Origin: Tulasnella sp. 424
Lineage: Eukaryota > Basidiomycota > Agaricomycetes > Cantharellales > Tulasnellaceae
Direction: 5' to 3'
Assembly: GCA_019633425.1 (NCBI GenBank)
Contig: WSUB01000029.1
Coordinates: 124,001-188,000, forward strand
DNA: 64,000 nucleotides
Below, one piece after another: positions 1-9,858 of this stretch. The notes under the pieces are model-generated. The model saw only the letters and a list, made by a program, of their open reading frames with translations. It searched no databases and was not told the DNA's origin. Made by a program: the position numbers and the translations under genes. Positions within the stretch are counted from its first letter, which is position 1. Each line of letters starts with the position of its first letter.

Positions 1-290
1 GCCACTACACGCGGGAGAGGTCAAGGCGAGGGCGCAGGCGCTATAGGTCATCGCTTTGCGATTGACAAAGTGAAGGCATCTCGGTCCAAGTCGTAATCTC
101 CGCTCAGAGCCGTCCACCTGTTTGGCAATTGCAATCCACCAGCCCCCGCTCGTGACCCTAGCACAATATATATAATACCAACGGCATACCCATTGAAGCA
201 AAGCGGTAGAACCACCTATCTCGTAAAGAGAAGGCGGGACGCGCTGTGTATCACCAGCTATCGGTTCGTTTCTTGAGCACATCCCCAACT
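1..290 (+). repeat. Degenerate copy of the SART3/Prp24 upstream region
   Basis: This stretch aligns along its length with about 3510-3808, the region just upstream of the SART3/Prp24 start codon. Shared blocks include a GGTCATCGCTTTGC block, a TTTGGCAA block followed by CAATCCACCAGCCCCC, an ATTGAAGCAAAGCGG block, and TTCTTGAGCAC next to the start. The copy diverges by scattered substitutions and small indels. The homology stops at about 290, where the parent would run into its start codon. It resumes at about 1298, so roughly 1 kb has been inserted within the copy. Seen directly in sequence; the direction of copying is inferred from the intact downstream gene. Confidence 0.85.
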
Positions 291-1297
291 CAGAAAGATA
301 AGATATCATTTAGTAGACACACCTGAGCGAATGTAGGCGTCAACAAACAATGGAGCATATTAGGATATGAATCCAAGGTTAAAAGAAAGAAGAGTGAGAT
401 ATTACTACGGTGGACGTGGGCGAGTCTACATATGTAGTAGCGTGTTGGATCATTTGAAGTAGTTGCCTCTGCCGGTATTGTGCTTGACCTTTCCTTTTTT
501 TCTTTTTTTTTTCGCCGTTTCTTGGCTCTTGCAGTGAGTGGCTCGATGCAGGGCCAGGCAAACAGTTGAAGCGAGTGGGGGGCCGGTTGGTCTTCTTGGT
601 ATTCGAGGCCGGCCGAAGAAAGCGAGTCAGGGAGCAATCCCCAAATTGAGACGAATGAGTAAAAATAAATCCGGGCCTGAAGGCGGCAAGGAAATGGGAT
701 CTAGTGACCGTTCTATTTAGCGAAGAGTATATCGCCTAGGCGGAAGCGCCGGAAAATTCAGCTGCGACTCATCGGCATGCCACGGAGGGTTACATGGACA
801 CCAAGTGGACGACAAAGCTTTGCTCCCCTCGCCCTCTTGAGTGCTACCCTGTTTGGGGCCGGGAATGTTGAAGGCCTGAAGCTGGGGCGAAGCACTTGTA
901 TCATCAAGCAAGGCTGAAGAAGCATTCGGGCGAAGACTCACAATCGTCCGCCAATATTCAATACAGCAAGCGTGGCTGAAGCCACCTTTTTCCGGATACT
1001 GCTCTGAATCAGGTTTCCTTATGGATCGCGATGATTCGAACGGTCCCCGGACATCATTTTGCCCAGGTGATCAGGGAGAAATTTGAACATGTCATATTGG
1101 CAAGCTGTTCAAGACGTAGAAATCTGGGACTGCACGGGGCACAACCAGCAGCGTAGTGATTACCACTCGGGGAGGATGGGTGAAGGCGTGTTCGAACGTT
1201 CAGGCGGTGTTCTATCGCGATCGGACGTCTTGCACTGGTGAGGGATTCCATAAGCTACTATGGGGGGACGGGATCATTCCCATCGACAATGAGTCGG
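291..1297. other. About 1 kb insertion splitting the SART3 5' copy; no gene recognised
   Basis: This segment separates the copied SART3 upstream region from the copied first-exon fragment. Only short open frames are present and none resembles a known family. I could not find convincing terminal inverted repeats or a target-site duplication by eye, so calling it a transposon would be premature. Confidence 0.5.
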
Positions 1298-1397
1298 GGA
1301 TGGAGTTCGACCAAGCGGATCCGGCTATGCAAGCTCTGGAAGCACTACCCGAAGCTCTAACGGCAGTTCAAGAGACTCCGCTAGTGTACAGATTATT
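1298..1397 (+). pseudogene. SART3/Prp24 first-exon fragment
   Basis: The stretch encodes DQADPAMQALEALPEAL and continues to the TAVQETPL motif. It is nearly identical to residues 6-33 of the intact SART3/Prp24 protein starting at 3809. Homology breaks just after TAVQETPLVY, and the reading frame then runs into unrelated sequence and a stop. It is a 5' fragment without the rest of the gene and should not be annotated as a functional CDS. Confidence 0.85.
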
Positions 1398-1504
1398 TAC
1401 ACAGCCTTTCTAACTTAGGCGACCTGGTATTGGTATATATTCGATGTTGTCACCTCGCAAACACTTCTCAAATATTTGGGCCGTCAGAGAGTGGTTCCTC
1501 GGGG

Positions 1505-3085
1505 CTATAGATCGGATGCTGGGCCTGTGGGCCTCAGCGCCTCCTCTAATGCCAAAGTCTCCATCAGGTATTTATCCGTCGTATTCAGTTTCCCGGAGGG
1601 TGTACCGAGCGATTTCAACTTTGCCGGCCGTTCCTCCTTGACGGATGTCACATCCGATTGGTACTCGCTCAAGTCGCCCCAGCGCGAGCGAGCTAGCTCA
1701 ACTACGACGTGAGCCTCGATCTTGTCCGCGGCTTCCAAGTTGAGATTGTCTAGCTGTGGCCACGGCCACTGCAGGGTACCGGAGGAGTCTCGTTTCGAGC
1801 GGCCGAGTTGAACGAGTAATTCGTTGGCATTCACCCCTTCGCGGATCTCCAACGTGCGGAGGGTGGGGAGATGGTGAAGGAGGGCTGGGGGGATTTCCCT
1901 GACATCCCCACTCCTCCACCAAGGGTTGCTGAGCACCAGTTTGACGACCGTGTGCATCCCGAACCCAGATATCCATTGGGCTATGTCGAGGAAGTCCCTC
2001 ATTTCGGCTGAGTTTGTGGTGGTGAACGCGAAACCGTTTGTGGTAAGGTCGGAATCACGGTAAGGCCACTCGATGGGGAAGAATGGGTGCGGGTCGGTTG
2101 CGATGTGGACGTTATTGTGGTAGTATAGGTCGATTGCTCCGGTCGGAGGGATCAGCGTTTTGATGTTGTCGAGGATCGGGAATCGGGGTGGTTCCCAAAG
2201 GTTGAAGCTGGCAGTCCGGCCGAGGAGTTGTCGGAGACTGTCCGTTCGGATGAGGCGGAGCAAATCGTCGCAGAGGACGGACGGAGGGAAGGACAGGAGC
2301 AGAGCACGAAGCCGAGGAAGGTGGATAGGATAATTGTTTTTGGGAGGAGTATCCGAAGGAACTGCCGTGAATGTAGTTCCTTTTAAGAGAAGGATTTCGA
2401 GGTTTGGGGTGGAACGAAGAAGATCCAGAAACCCGGTGAAGGTCGGGGCGTCGAATCGGATCTCGTTGATGCGAAGAGCCCGAAGCTGGGGGGCGTTGAA
2501 AGACTTCCATTGTAAGGGGAAGCGTTCTAGCTTTATCTCCCGCAAGGCCGGCGTCGCGGGCAGCTGAATAGGGTAGGGCCGACCCCAAGTCGTCCTGGGA
2601 CGCGCCTCGAAGTTGGTAAGACTGTCCAAGTTGGCATCGGCCAACATAGTAAGCCGAGGTTCGGTGATGGACTCGGAATTATCCGCGGGTGCAAGAATGA
2701 AGGACTTCCAGCGACGACATTCTGGCATGGCCGTACTAATCAAAACGTCAGAGGAATAGGGATCTTCCGACGACAGGCGCAAATGGAGGGGGCAGTTTTG
2801 TGACTTTCGCAGGACCCAATCGTTGTACCATTCCGACTTGCAGGAGTCTTGAAGGTAACACCAGAGGATCGGATGGTCCAAGATACCTCGGTGCCAAGAC
2901 TTGCATACGAGAGCCAGAGCGTGAAGTCGCTCATCCACTTGCAACGCTTGCGACTCGTCTTCAACGCAAAGAAGCCAGATAGTGACCAGCAACTCGTCTG
3001 GTAGCACGTGAATCGGCGCGAACGTGTTCCTGGTTTGCTTGATCGCTGAAAGGTGATCATTGGCTTCGGTGACCAAGGATGCCAT
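1505..3085 (-). CDS. F-box protein
   Basis: A single open frame of 526 aa. Residues of about 22-75 form an F-box-like domain: IHVLPDELLVTIWLLC, then a gap, then ALALVCKSWHRGILDHPILW, the classic L-P-x-E-(I/L) start and (V/C)CKxW-x-x-(L/I)-x-x-x-x-LW end. Known F-box proteins bind Skp1 and recruit substrates to SCF ubiquitin ligases. The remainder is Leu-rich with irregular leucine-repeat-like stretches, as in the many lineage-expanded F-box genes of Agaricomycetes, so the substrate cannot be guessed. The ATG at 3085 is chosen because it gives the longest frame and precedes the F-box closely; an extra upstream exon is possible. It lies between the copied SART3 fragment and the real SART3 gene. 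Confidence 0.85.
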   Translation of the reverse strand: MASLVTEANDHLSAIKQTRNTFAPIHVLPDELLVTIWLLCVEDESQALQVDERLHALALVCKSWHRGILDHPILWCYLQDSCKSEWYNDWVLRKSQNCPLHLRLSSEDPYSSDVLISTAMPECRRWKSFILAPADNSESITEPRLTMLADANLDSLTNFEARPRTTWGRPYPIQLPATPALREIKLERFPLQWKSFNAPQLRALRINEIRFDAPTFTGFLDLLRSTPNLEILLLKGTTFTAVPSDTPPKNNYPIHLPRLRALLLSFPPSVLCDDLLRLIRTDSLRQLLGRTASFNLWEPPRFPILDNIKTLIPPTGAIDLYYHNNVHIATDPHPFFPIEWPYRDSDLTTNGFAFTTTNSAEMRDFLDIAQWISGFGMHTVVKLVLSNPWWRSGDVREIPPALLHHLPTLRTLEIREGVNANELLVQLGRSKRDSSGTLQWPWPQLDNLNLEAADKIEAHVVVELARSRWGDLSEYQSDVTSVKEERPAKLKSLGTPSGKLNTTDKYLMETLALEEALRPTGPASDL

Positions 3086-3808
3086 TAGGGACTCTATAGC
3101 GTGAATGTGGTTGTCAAAAGCAAGGATGGATCCGGACGAATCGCGCCTGCAGAATCATCAGTCAAGCACTCCATGATCAAAGGTTGTACGCTCACGGTAG
3201 CGCCGTGTCTCCTCGATCAGCGTGTCTGACCAGAATGCCGAATGCTGCTTTGGCGACGTCAGTGGCCGTAGTAAGGGATTCCATGATGAGCAAGAGTATG
3301 TGGGAGGGATGGTCGCTGTGAGCGTTGGAATCTTATAAAGACGGCGGGGAGGCTCACAAGGAGGGCCGGGCATGGTGTCACAGCCTCCGGGGCCTTTGAT
3401 TCTTTGTTCTGGGGGTTTTTAAAGAGGTCATTTTGACGCGCCACGACCACAGCGGGTCACTTGACATCAATAAACTGACACGGCTGCCTCCGTTTCTAGA
3501 GCCAAAGCAGTTCGCTACACGTGGCAGAGGTCAAGGGGGAAATTTCTGCGGTAGCTGGTCATCGCTTTGCAATTGCAGGGCGAAGCGGGGCTAGAAGGCG
3601 TCTCGGTCCAAATCGAAATGTCCGCTCAACGCCGTCCACTTGTTTGGCAACTGCAATCCACCAGCCCCCCGCTCGCGACCATAGCACGATCTGACACCAG
3701 CGGCATACCGATTGAAGCAAAGCGGCAGAACCACCTATCCCAGAAAGAGTAGACGGGACGCACGCTGTACCACCAGCTGTCGGCTCGTTCCTTGAGCACG
3801 CACCCAAT
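3086..3808. promoter_or_regulatory. Divergent intergenic region between F-box gene and SART3/Prp24
   Basis: No gene is recognised here. Roughly 3510-3808 is the parent of the degenerate copy at 1-290 and ends at the SART3 start codon, so it presumably holds that gene's core promoter and 5' leader. I see no obvious TATA box. The region closer to the F-box gene may hold its promoter or short upstream exons. Confidence 0.5.
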
Positions 3809-6800
3809 ATGAGCATGGACGTCGACCAAGCGGATCCGGCTATGCAAGCCTTGGAAGCACTACCTGAAGCTCTGACGGCAGTTCAAGAGACTCCGCTAGC
3901 GTACACGCTTCACTACCGGGCCTTGGCACTCCTCCAGGCGATTGGGATGGAGGACCAACTGGAAGCCGCCCGGAACACCCTGACCAACTACCTAGCAGTA
4001 GCGGACGGTAAGCTTGTCTTTTGTCGCCATTGGATAAATTTGCTAAGTTCTTTGCCTTGCTAATTTAGACATATGGATACCACTGCTGGAATCCAAGATT
4101 GCCCAGACCAATGTTCCAGATGTAGAAATAGACGCTTTCATCGATGTGGAGGAAATGTTTATGAAGGCTGAGCGCGACTATCTGTGTGAGTAACACTTCG
4201 TGACTCTCTGCCGCCTTTTCTATCGGCGTCTCACCCTCGACGGCAGAGTGTCTCACCCGCCGGACTCTCTTCCGTCATTCCAGCCATTCCTATCTTCAAG
4301 GTTCACTTGGAATATCTTATCCGACAAGTCGAACGCGCCGCGTCCGGCTCCGAAGCTTTGCCAGAAGGATTTCTCGAGCTTTATGCAACCGAATCAGTCT
4401 CGGCCCGAATGAGGAGCCTCGCAGCAAAGGCCGAGGGACACCTCGCCCGGGTGAGATAAGCAGACACCTTAATTACAATGCGTTATTCTGAACAATTATG
4501 CTTGCTATAGAGCCACGAAATATGGGACATTTGGATGGAGTGGGAATTGGAACGGCATGATGATTTGCCTCAGGATGCCAAGTACGAACGATTTCGCAAT
4601 ATCCCTTCATCGTCTTTTGGAGCTGATAAGCTGGTCAAGGGCCGAACATGCTGTAGATCTTCAGCAAACCTATCTTGAGAGGCTCACGATCCCTCATCTT
4701 AGTACGTCCACCAACTGGCCTTCCTTGTCGCTGCTGACATTGTCCTTCCAGGTCATGCAAATACATACCAAAACTATTCGATGTTCGTCTCCAAGTGTCT
4801 TTCCGATCGTGAATACGAGTCTGCTATGCAAGCAGCCACGGAAGCGCGACAAGAGGCCGTTGCCACCATCGCTGAAAGAGAAGCGTACGAAATGGCTTTG
4901 GTGGGTTAAGCCGGAAGATTTCTGCGCATATGGCAAGATAGTTCTGACGCAATCACCAGACAAGTCTACCAGGTTACACAGCATACATCTCCTGGGAGGA
5001 AGCTCCTAAGAAGCCACCGAGGCAACGATTCCAGCGCGGTCGCAATCAGCCAAAACCTCAAGACATTCCACCAAACCCCAAACTAGTTATTGGACTTTAC
5101 GAACGTGCTATTGCTGAAGCGGCGTCTCAGAGAGCAGAGGCACTAAGCGGTGGAGATGCCACAGCGGGTGCCGTGGTTGCTGCGGAAGCCTGGCTTGCTT
5201 CGTTCTGGGATGGTTTGACGTCGTTCCTCGTAAGTGAATCGCGTGGCGTCATGTTGGCCAGTGAACTAATAAAATACCTCCCCCTCCCCCCTTTAGCGGG
5301 AAAGTGGCACTCGGAACAAGGAGCTGGAATGCCAAATTCTCGAACGAGCTGTCCGTAGTGTGCCAGCCAGTGGTACTTTATGGGCGTCTCGGATACGGGC
5401 TTTGGTAAGAGCGAGGGTGTCTACGGCCTAATGCCCGTCTAGCTCAACTTAACTAACTTCTGCGTGTCCCTGCCCATCCTTAGGATTTCTTCAGCACTGA
5501 CGACGATGAGGCCTCGGAGGATATCTCAAGTGAGTAGGAGGTTCAGGGCAAAAACTTCAAAATTGCTTACCATTTCTGTTTATCCAGCCATTGTGAACTA
5601 TGCCCTGGAGTCCGGAGTGCTGGATGCGACTGAGATCACTTCGGTTGCGGTTGCCGCTGCAGCATACGAGAGTCATCAGCTAAGCAAGGAAGAACCTGGT
5701 AACTCCCTGACTGCAAGAGTGTTTATGATACGAGCCGTACTGATCAGAGCATTTGGCACAGATGTCAGTGCCTTCGAAAGGTTGCGAGGTATCCTAGAGT
5801 CAGCAATCACGAAGTCAAGAGCTAAGGGAGGAGACGAATCCCTCAAACTAGAAAAGTTCCTAGTCTATGCTGTACGTTGGTCTGGCGAACGTTCGGGTCG
5901 CATACGGATTTGCTAACTTTTATAATGCAGCTCGTTAATTTTGCCGGCTTGGCAGATGACGCTATCGAAGTTTGGGAAAGTGCGTCGAAGTTCTACAAAT
6001 CCAAGTACTACGTCTGGACAGAATACACATCCTTCCTTACGTGGGTGCCAACCCCTGTCTCAGCCGATTTTTCACATCCTAATTCATGACACACATAGCC
6101 ACCGCTTGCAACAGTACGAAAAGGCTCGAACCGTGTATAAGAACGCCTCAACGCCGTCACGTACCATCGACTACCCTCAAGCAATTTGGAACGCATGGGT
6201 AGCTTTCGAAGAAATCCACGGAACGGTTGATCAGTTGGAACATGCGCTCAAGCGCGTTCGAAAGATGACACAGGACCTGACGAAGAAGGCGGCTCAGGTA
6301 AGTCGAGTTCATCCTCACCGGGTTTTGTGACAGAGGTTGATGCGGTGGACATATCCCAAGGTGGCAGGCCAACAAGCCAAGCAAGTCGGTGCACAGGAGT
6401 TCTTGGACGAGGCGGTAGCCCCCCAGACCACAGAAAGTGCGGCGGCGGCGCCCGCAGCTTCAGAACAAGGGTCGGCCATGGTGGTGGACGAACAAGCGCC
6501 AAGTGGATCGAATCAACAAAAACGCAAAGCTGCCGAGGAAGAGCCCCTTGAACAGCCAATGAAGCGCGCCAAGCCAGGTAAGTGTGTTTGTTGGGAGATT
6601 GATGACGATGTGCTCAGTGGCATTGTATCTATAATTCTAGATAACGAGGCTCCTCTGAAGCGGTGAGTTCCTTCGAAGTGACTCCAGAAAGCGATTGCTG
6701 ATTCCCTATATTAGCGATCGAGAAAATTCTACCGTTTTTGTTGCGGGACTTCAGGAGGGACTCAAGGATGACGAGCTCAAACGCCTGTTTAAAGACGTTA

Positions 6801-8486
6801 GTGACTCCCCCCACATTACGGTCTTTTGATAGTGACAACTTGCATTGTAGTGTGGAGAGATTAGGGAAGTCAAGATTTCTAAACTACCGAACGATGTAGT
6901 GGCAACCGTGGAGTTCATGGATCGGGTATGGCACTTGTCCTTTGCTCGCAGTCTCCCTTTGCCCGTGCTCAGATTATTCATTCGTAGGAATCCGTTCCGG
7001 CTGCACTCACAAAGGATAAAAAGAGGATCCAAGGCAATGAAATTGCTGTATTCCTTGCCTGGCGCTCAACGCTCTACGTCACGAACTTCCCAGAGAAAGC
7101 CGATGATGTTTTCATTCGTGATCTTTTCGGCGCGGTAAGCAGCTTTTATGCATACTGCGAGCCCAGCGTCTAATTAGAACCGTTCACAGCATGGTACGAT
7201 ATTCGACGTTCGTTGGCCCAGCAAGAAGTTCAAGGCTACCCGAAGGTTCTGCTACGTGCAATTTACCTTGCCCGTGTGTACTCGTCATTCTCTGCGCTCA
7301 TAGCTGGTCGAGCTCACGATGGATACATCTCAGGATTCTGCACAAGCAGCGCTGGAACTCAACGGACGCGAGCTCGAACCTGACATGGCATTGAACGTCT
7401 ACATCTCAAATCCCCAACGGAAGAAAGAACGGACAGACGCAAACGTGGAACAGCGGGAGATTTACGTTGCGGGATTGGCGAAGAGCACAAAGCAGAACGA
7501 GTTGGAGGAACTATTTGGCGAGGTTTGCGATTACTTGTGCTCGGATATCGTGTCAGACGCTGAAACGGGTGCATACTGCTGTAGTGCGGACCGATCAAGG
7601 GAGTACGATTGCCCTTGGACGATAAAGGGAAAGCAAAAGGTTTCGCTTTCGTCGAGTTCGAACACGAGGTTAGTGTGGTTATGAGGCCTCCACAAGCTCT
7701 TATATTGACCAACACTATCTTTACTGTAGACGTCTGCCTTGGCGGCGCTCCAGTTGAATAATCGTGAGGTGAAGAAGCGTCGCATTGCGGTGACAATGGT
7801 AGATCCGCGAGCGCCTGGACGGAAGTAAGCGCTACCGCTCAAACCGGGAATTGGCCGCTATACTCATGATACTTTGGCAGGGAACAACCTTCAAGTGGAC
7901 TCGGAAAGAGAGCAGATTTGATTGCTCGCAGTGTCCGTATCAAGAAAGTTCCTTCCGGCACGGAAGAGGGCCTCTTGCAACAAGCGATCGAGAAAGTAGC
8001 CAGTGGGGTCAAACGAGTGGAGATTTTCAAAGATACAGGAGAGGCTACGGTCGAATTCGACTCAATGGCTGTGAGTTCCCAGAGTGTTTGTGAAGCGCTT
8101 ATGCTGACTTTTTTTGTTCGTAGAACGCTGCGAAACTTTTGCTAGAGACAGTTGATCTCACTTTCCAGGGAGCCAAATTGGAGCTAACGGAAGAGAGTCA
8201 AGCGGAAACCCCTAGCACAGGTGCAACATCAAGTAAGGCGCCCGCTCGTCCTGGCAACGCGCGCCCTTCCGCACCAGCGGCGTTCGTTCCCCGGGCCGCT
8301 GCGGTTCCGAAGCCGAAGGCGAGACTAGGGATCGGAGCCGCTAAAGCGAATGCAGCCAAGCCATCACCACACCAAGCAAGCGCTTCTGGAACGCAGACAA
8401 GCTCAGCAACAGCCACAGCTGGTAGTTCCACTGGAGGAAAAAATCAAGACGCTTTTAGAGCGATGTTAGGCGGAGGCAAGAAATAG
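3809..8486 (+). CDS. SART3/Prp24-like U4/U6 snRNP assembly factor
   Basis: Multi-exon gene with many introns of about 50-80 bp. The N-terminal half is a helical HAT-repeat array; examples are the exon at 4511 (SHEIWDIWMEWELERHDDLP) and the exon near 4990 with GYTAYISWEEAPKKPPRQ. An acidic and Lys-rich linker follows (KRKAAEEEPLEQPMKRAKP). Then come three clear RRMs (STVFVAGLQEG near 6730, STLYVTNFPEKADD near 7070, EIYVAGLAKSTKQNELEELF near 7460) and a fourth degenerate one (SVRIKKVPSGTEEGL near 7930). The extreme C-terminus, QDAFRAMLGGGKK, fits the Lsm-interaction motif of this family. HAT, RRMs and this motif together are the architecture of human SART3 and fission yeast Prp24, which bind U6 snRNA and promote U4/U6 annealing in the nucleus. 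Start chosen at MSMDVDQADPAM. Convergent with PUP3, stops about 110 bp apart. Confidence 0.92.
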
Positions 8487-8596
8487 CGATGCAGGGACAT
8501 CTTCCACGCCATAAACGGTCGTTCATAGGGTGGGCGGAGGATAAGCGAACATTCAATATTGACAACTGGTCGATCTCCATTCACAAATAATACAAG

Positions 8597-9584
8597 CTAG
8601 TCCATTCTTGCTTTTAGCGTACGTGTGATGACTTTGTCGGGCGTTCTATTGCAGAGGATTTCTTGTCAGCTTCATCGTTAATATGGCCAGGCTGGGCGAG
8701 AGTCTCACATTAGGTGCACGATTGCACCCCAACCAGAGAACGCATCTCTGTCCACAGCGTTCATTAATGTCTGGGAAATGGTTTCGAAGAGGTCTTCTGG
8801 TTCCTGTGTTGCGCCAGAAGAACCATAGAGTCAGCCCCCATACCCCAAACTAATAGAATGGTCTTACAAGGTCGGGCTCCCAAAGGCCTTCTGCCACACC
8901 AAACAGCTTATCACTTGCAGTCCCAGCAACAGCAAAATCCTTTGGTAAGGTTAGGCAGCCGATGAGGTCTGTCGTGGCTATGAATGGCTTATTGGTCCCC
9001 TTCTCAAGTCCAGCGATGACAGGTTCGACGAAATACGGGCCAAATCTGACACATGGATCAGACATGATTAACTTCATTTTATGCACGAGGTCGAAAGATT
9101 CACTAACCGCCGTTCATATAGGGTCGAACTGACAAGGTGGGCGAAGGTTTCAGGCTCGATTTCGCGTTCCTCTTTGATGGTGTACATATTCACGCGGAAA
9201 CGGAAGCGGTCGCGTCTGTAAGAGTAAGATGCGTGTCTCTATGAGTATTCAGTTCGATAATAGCCTCAGGGGTGCTTACAATGTGAAAACATCAGTCGCT
9301 AGCCCAGGTAGACCGACATAGAGTCTATCCGTGATAGGGAAGACCTACACCACCAAGCACGAGTCAGATAGTACTCTTAATACGGTGCCTGTGTAGGATA
9401 ACCTTTTCAAAGTTCGTGGCGATGGTGAGGGCTTGGTTCCCTAGCCTAAGGTCTGAGGCAATCGCGACGCAATCCTTGCCTACCATGGCCACTATGGACC
9501 CTCCATTATATGACATTATCGACTGCAAGGAAGAAGAACTGGTGAGATAAGGCTGGCTGGTATTGTGCAGAATAGCTTTACCAT
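8597..9584 (-). CDS. PUP3: 20S proteasome beta-3 subunit
   Basis: Exons on the minus strand give [19 protein letters not shown], then [19 protein letters not shown], then [87 protein letters not shown] and a C-terminal TRTLKARMD. This is a near-complete match to PSMB3/Pup3, about 205 aa, the usual length. Beta-3 is a structural, catalytically inactive subunit of the 20S core, consistent with the absence of a propeptide and Thr1. The first coding exon is just the ATG (9582-9584), followed by a donor GTAAAG and an acceptor before TCGATAATG. A downstream ATG at 9516 would drop only MSI. Divergent from ATG13 by 274 bp. Confidence 0.93.
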
Positions 9585-9858
9585 TTTTGCAGGCTTTGTG
9601 GGTGGACTGGTAGACGCGTAAAGGGATGGGGTGAACGGAACGCGCAAGCCAGACGAGGATCGAATGACCACCAAGATTAGGAAGTGGCCGTGTTTGCAAT
9701 TCTACGCTCTCCCATCCAAGTAGCCTCTCGCTCGCTCTCCATCCAACACCCCTCCCACCACCACCCGTAACCCCTTGAGCACCTCCAACGACATGTTCTG
9801 ACGACCCGGCTGTACTTTACTCTACTCTTGAATCTACCATATCCACATCAGATTCTCC
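9585..9858. promoter_or_regulatory. Bidirectional promoter PUP3/ATG13
   Basis: These 274 bp separate the two divergently oriented start codons and must hold both 5' leaders and core promoters. The ATG13-proximal half is pyrimidine-rich (CTCTCGCTCGCTCTCC, then CACCCCTCCCACCACCACCC), a common feature upstream of fungal start sites. No canonical TATA box is seen. Confidence 0.6.

Noticed and set aside
1156..1413. Independent small gene on the plus strand
   Set aside because: Its only recognisable part is the copied SART3 exon-1 fragment; the rest is unrelated flank.
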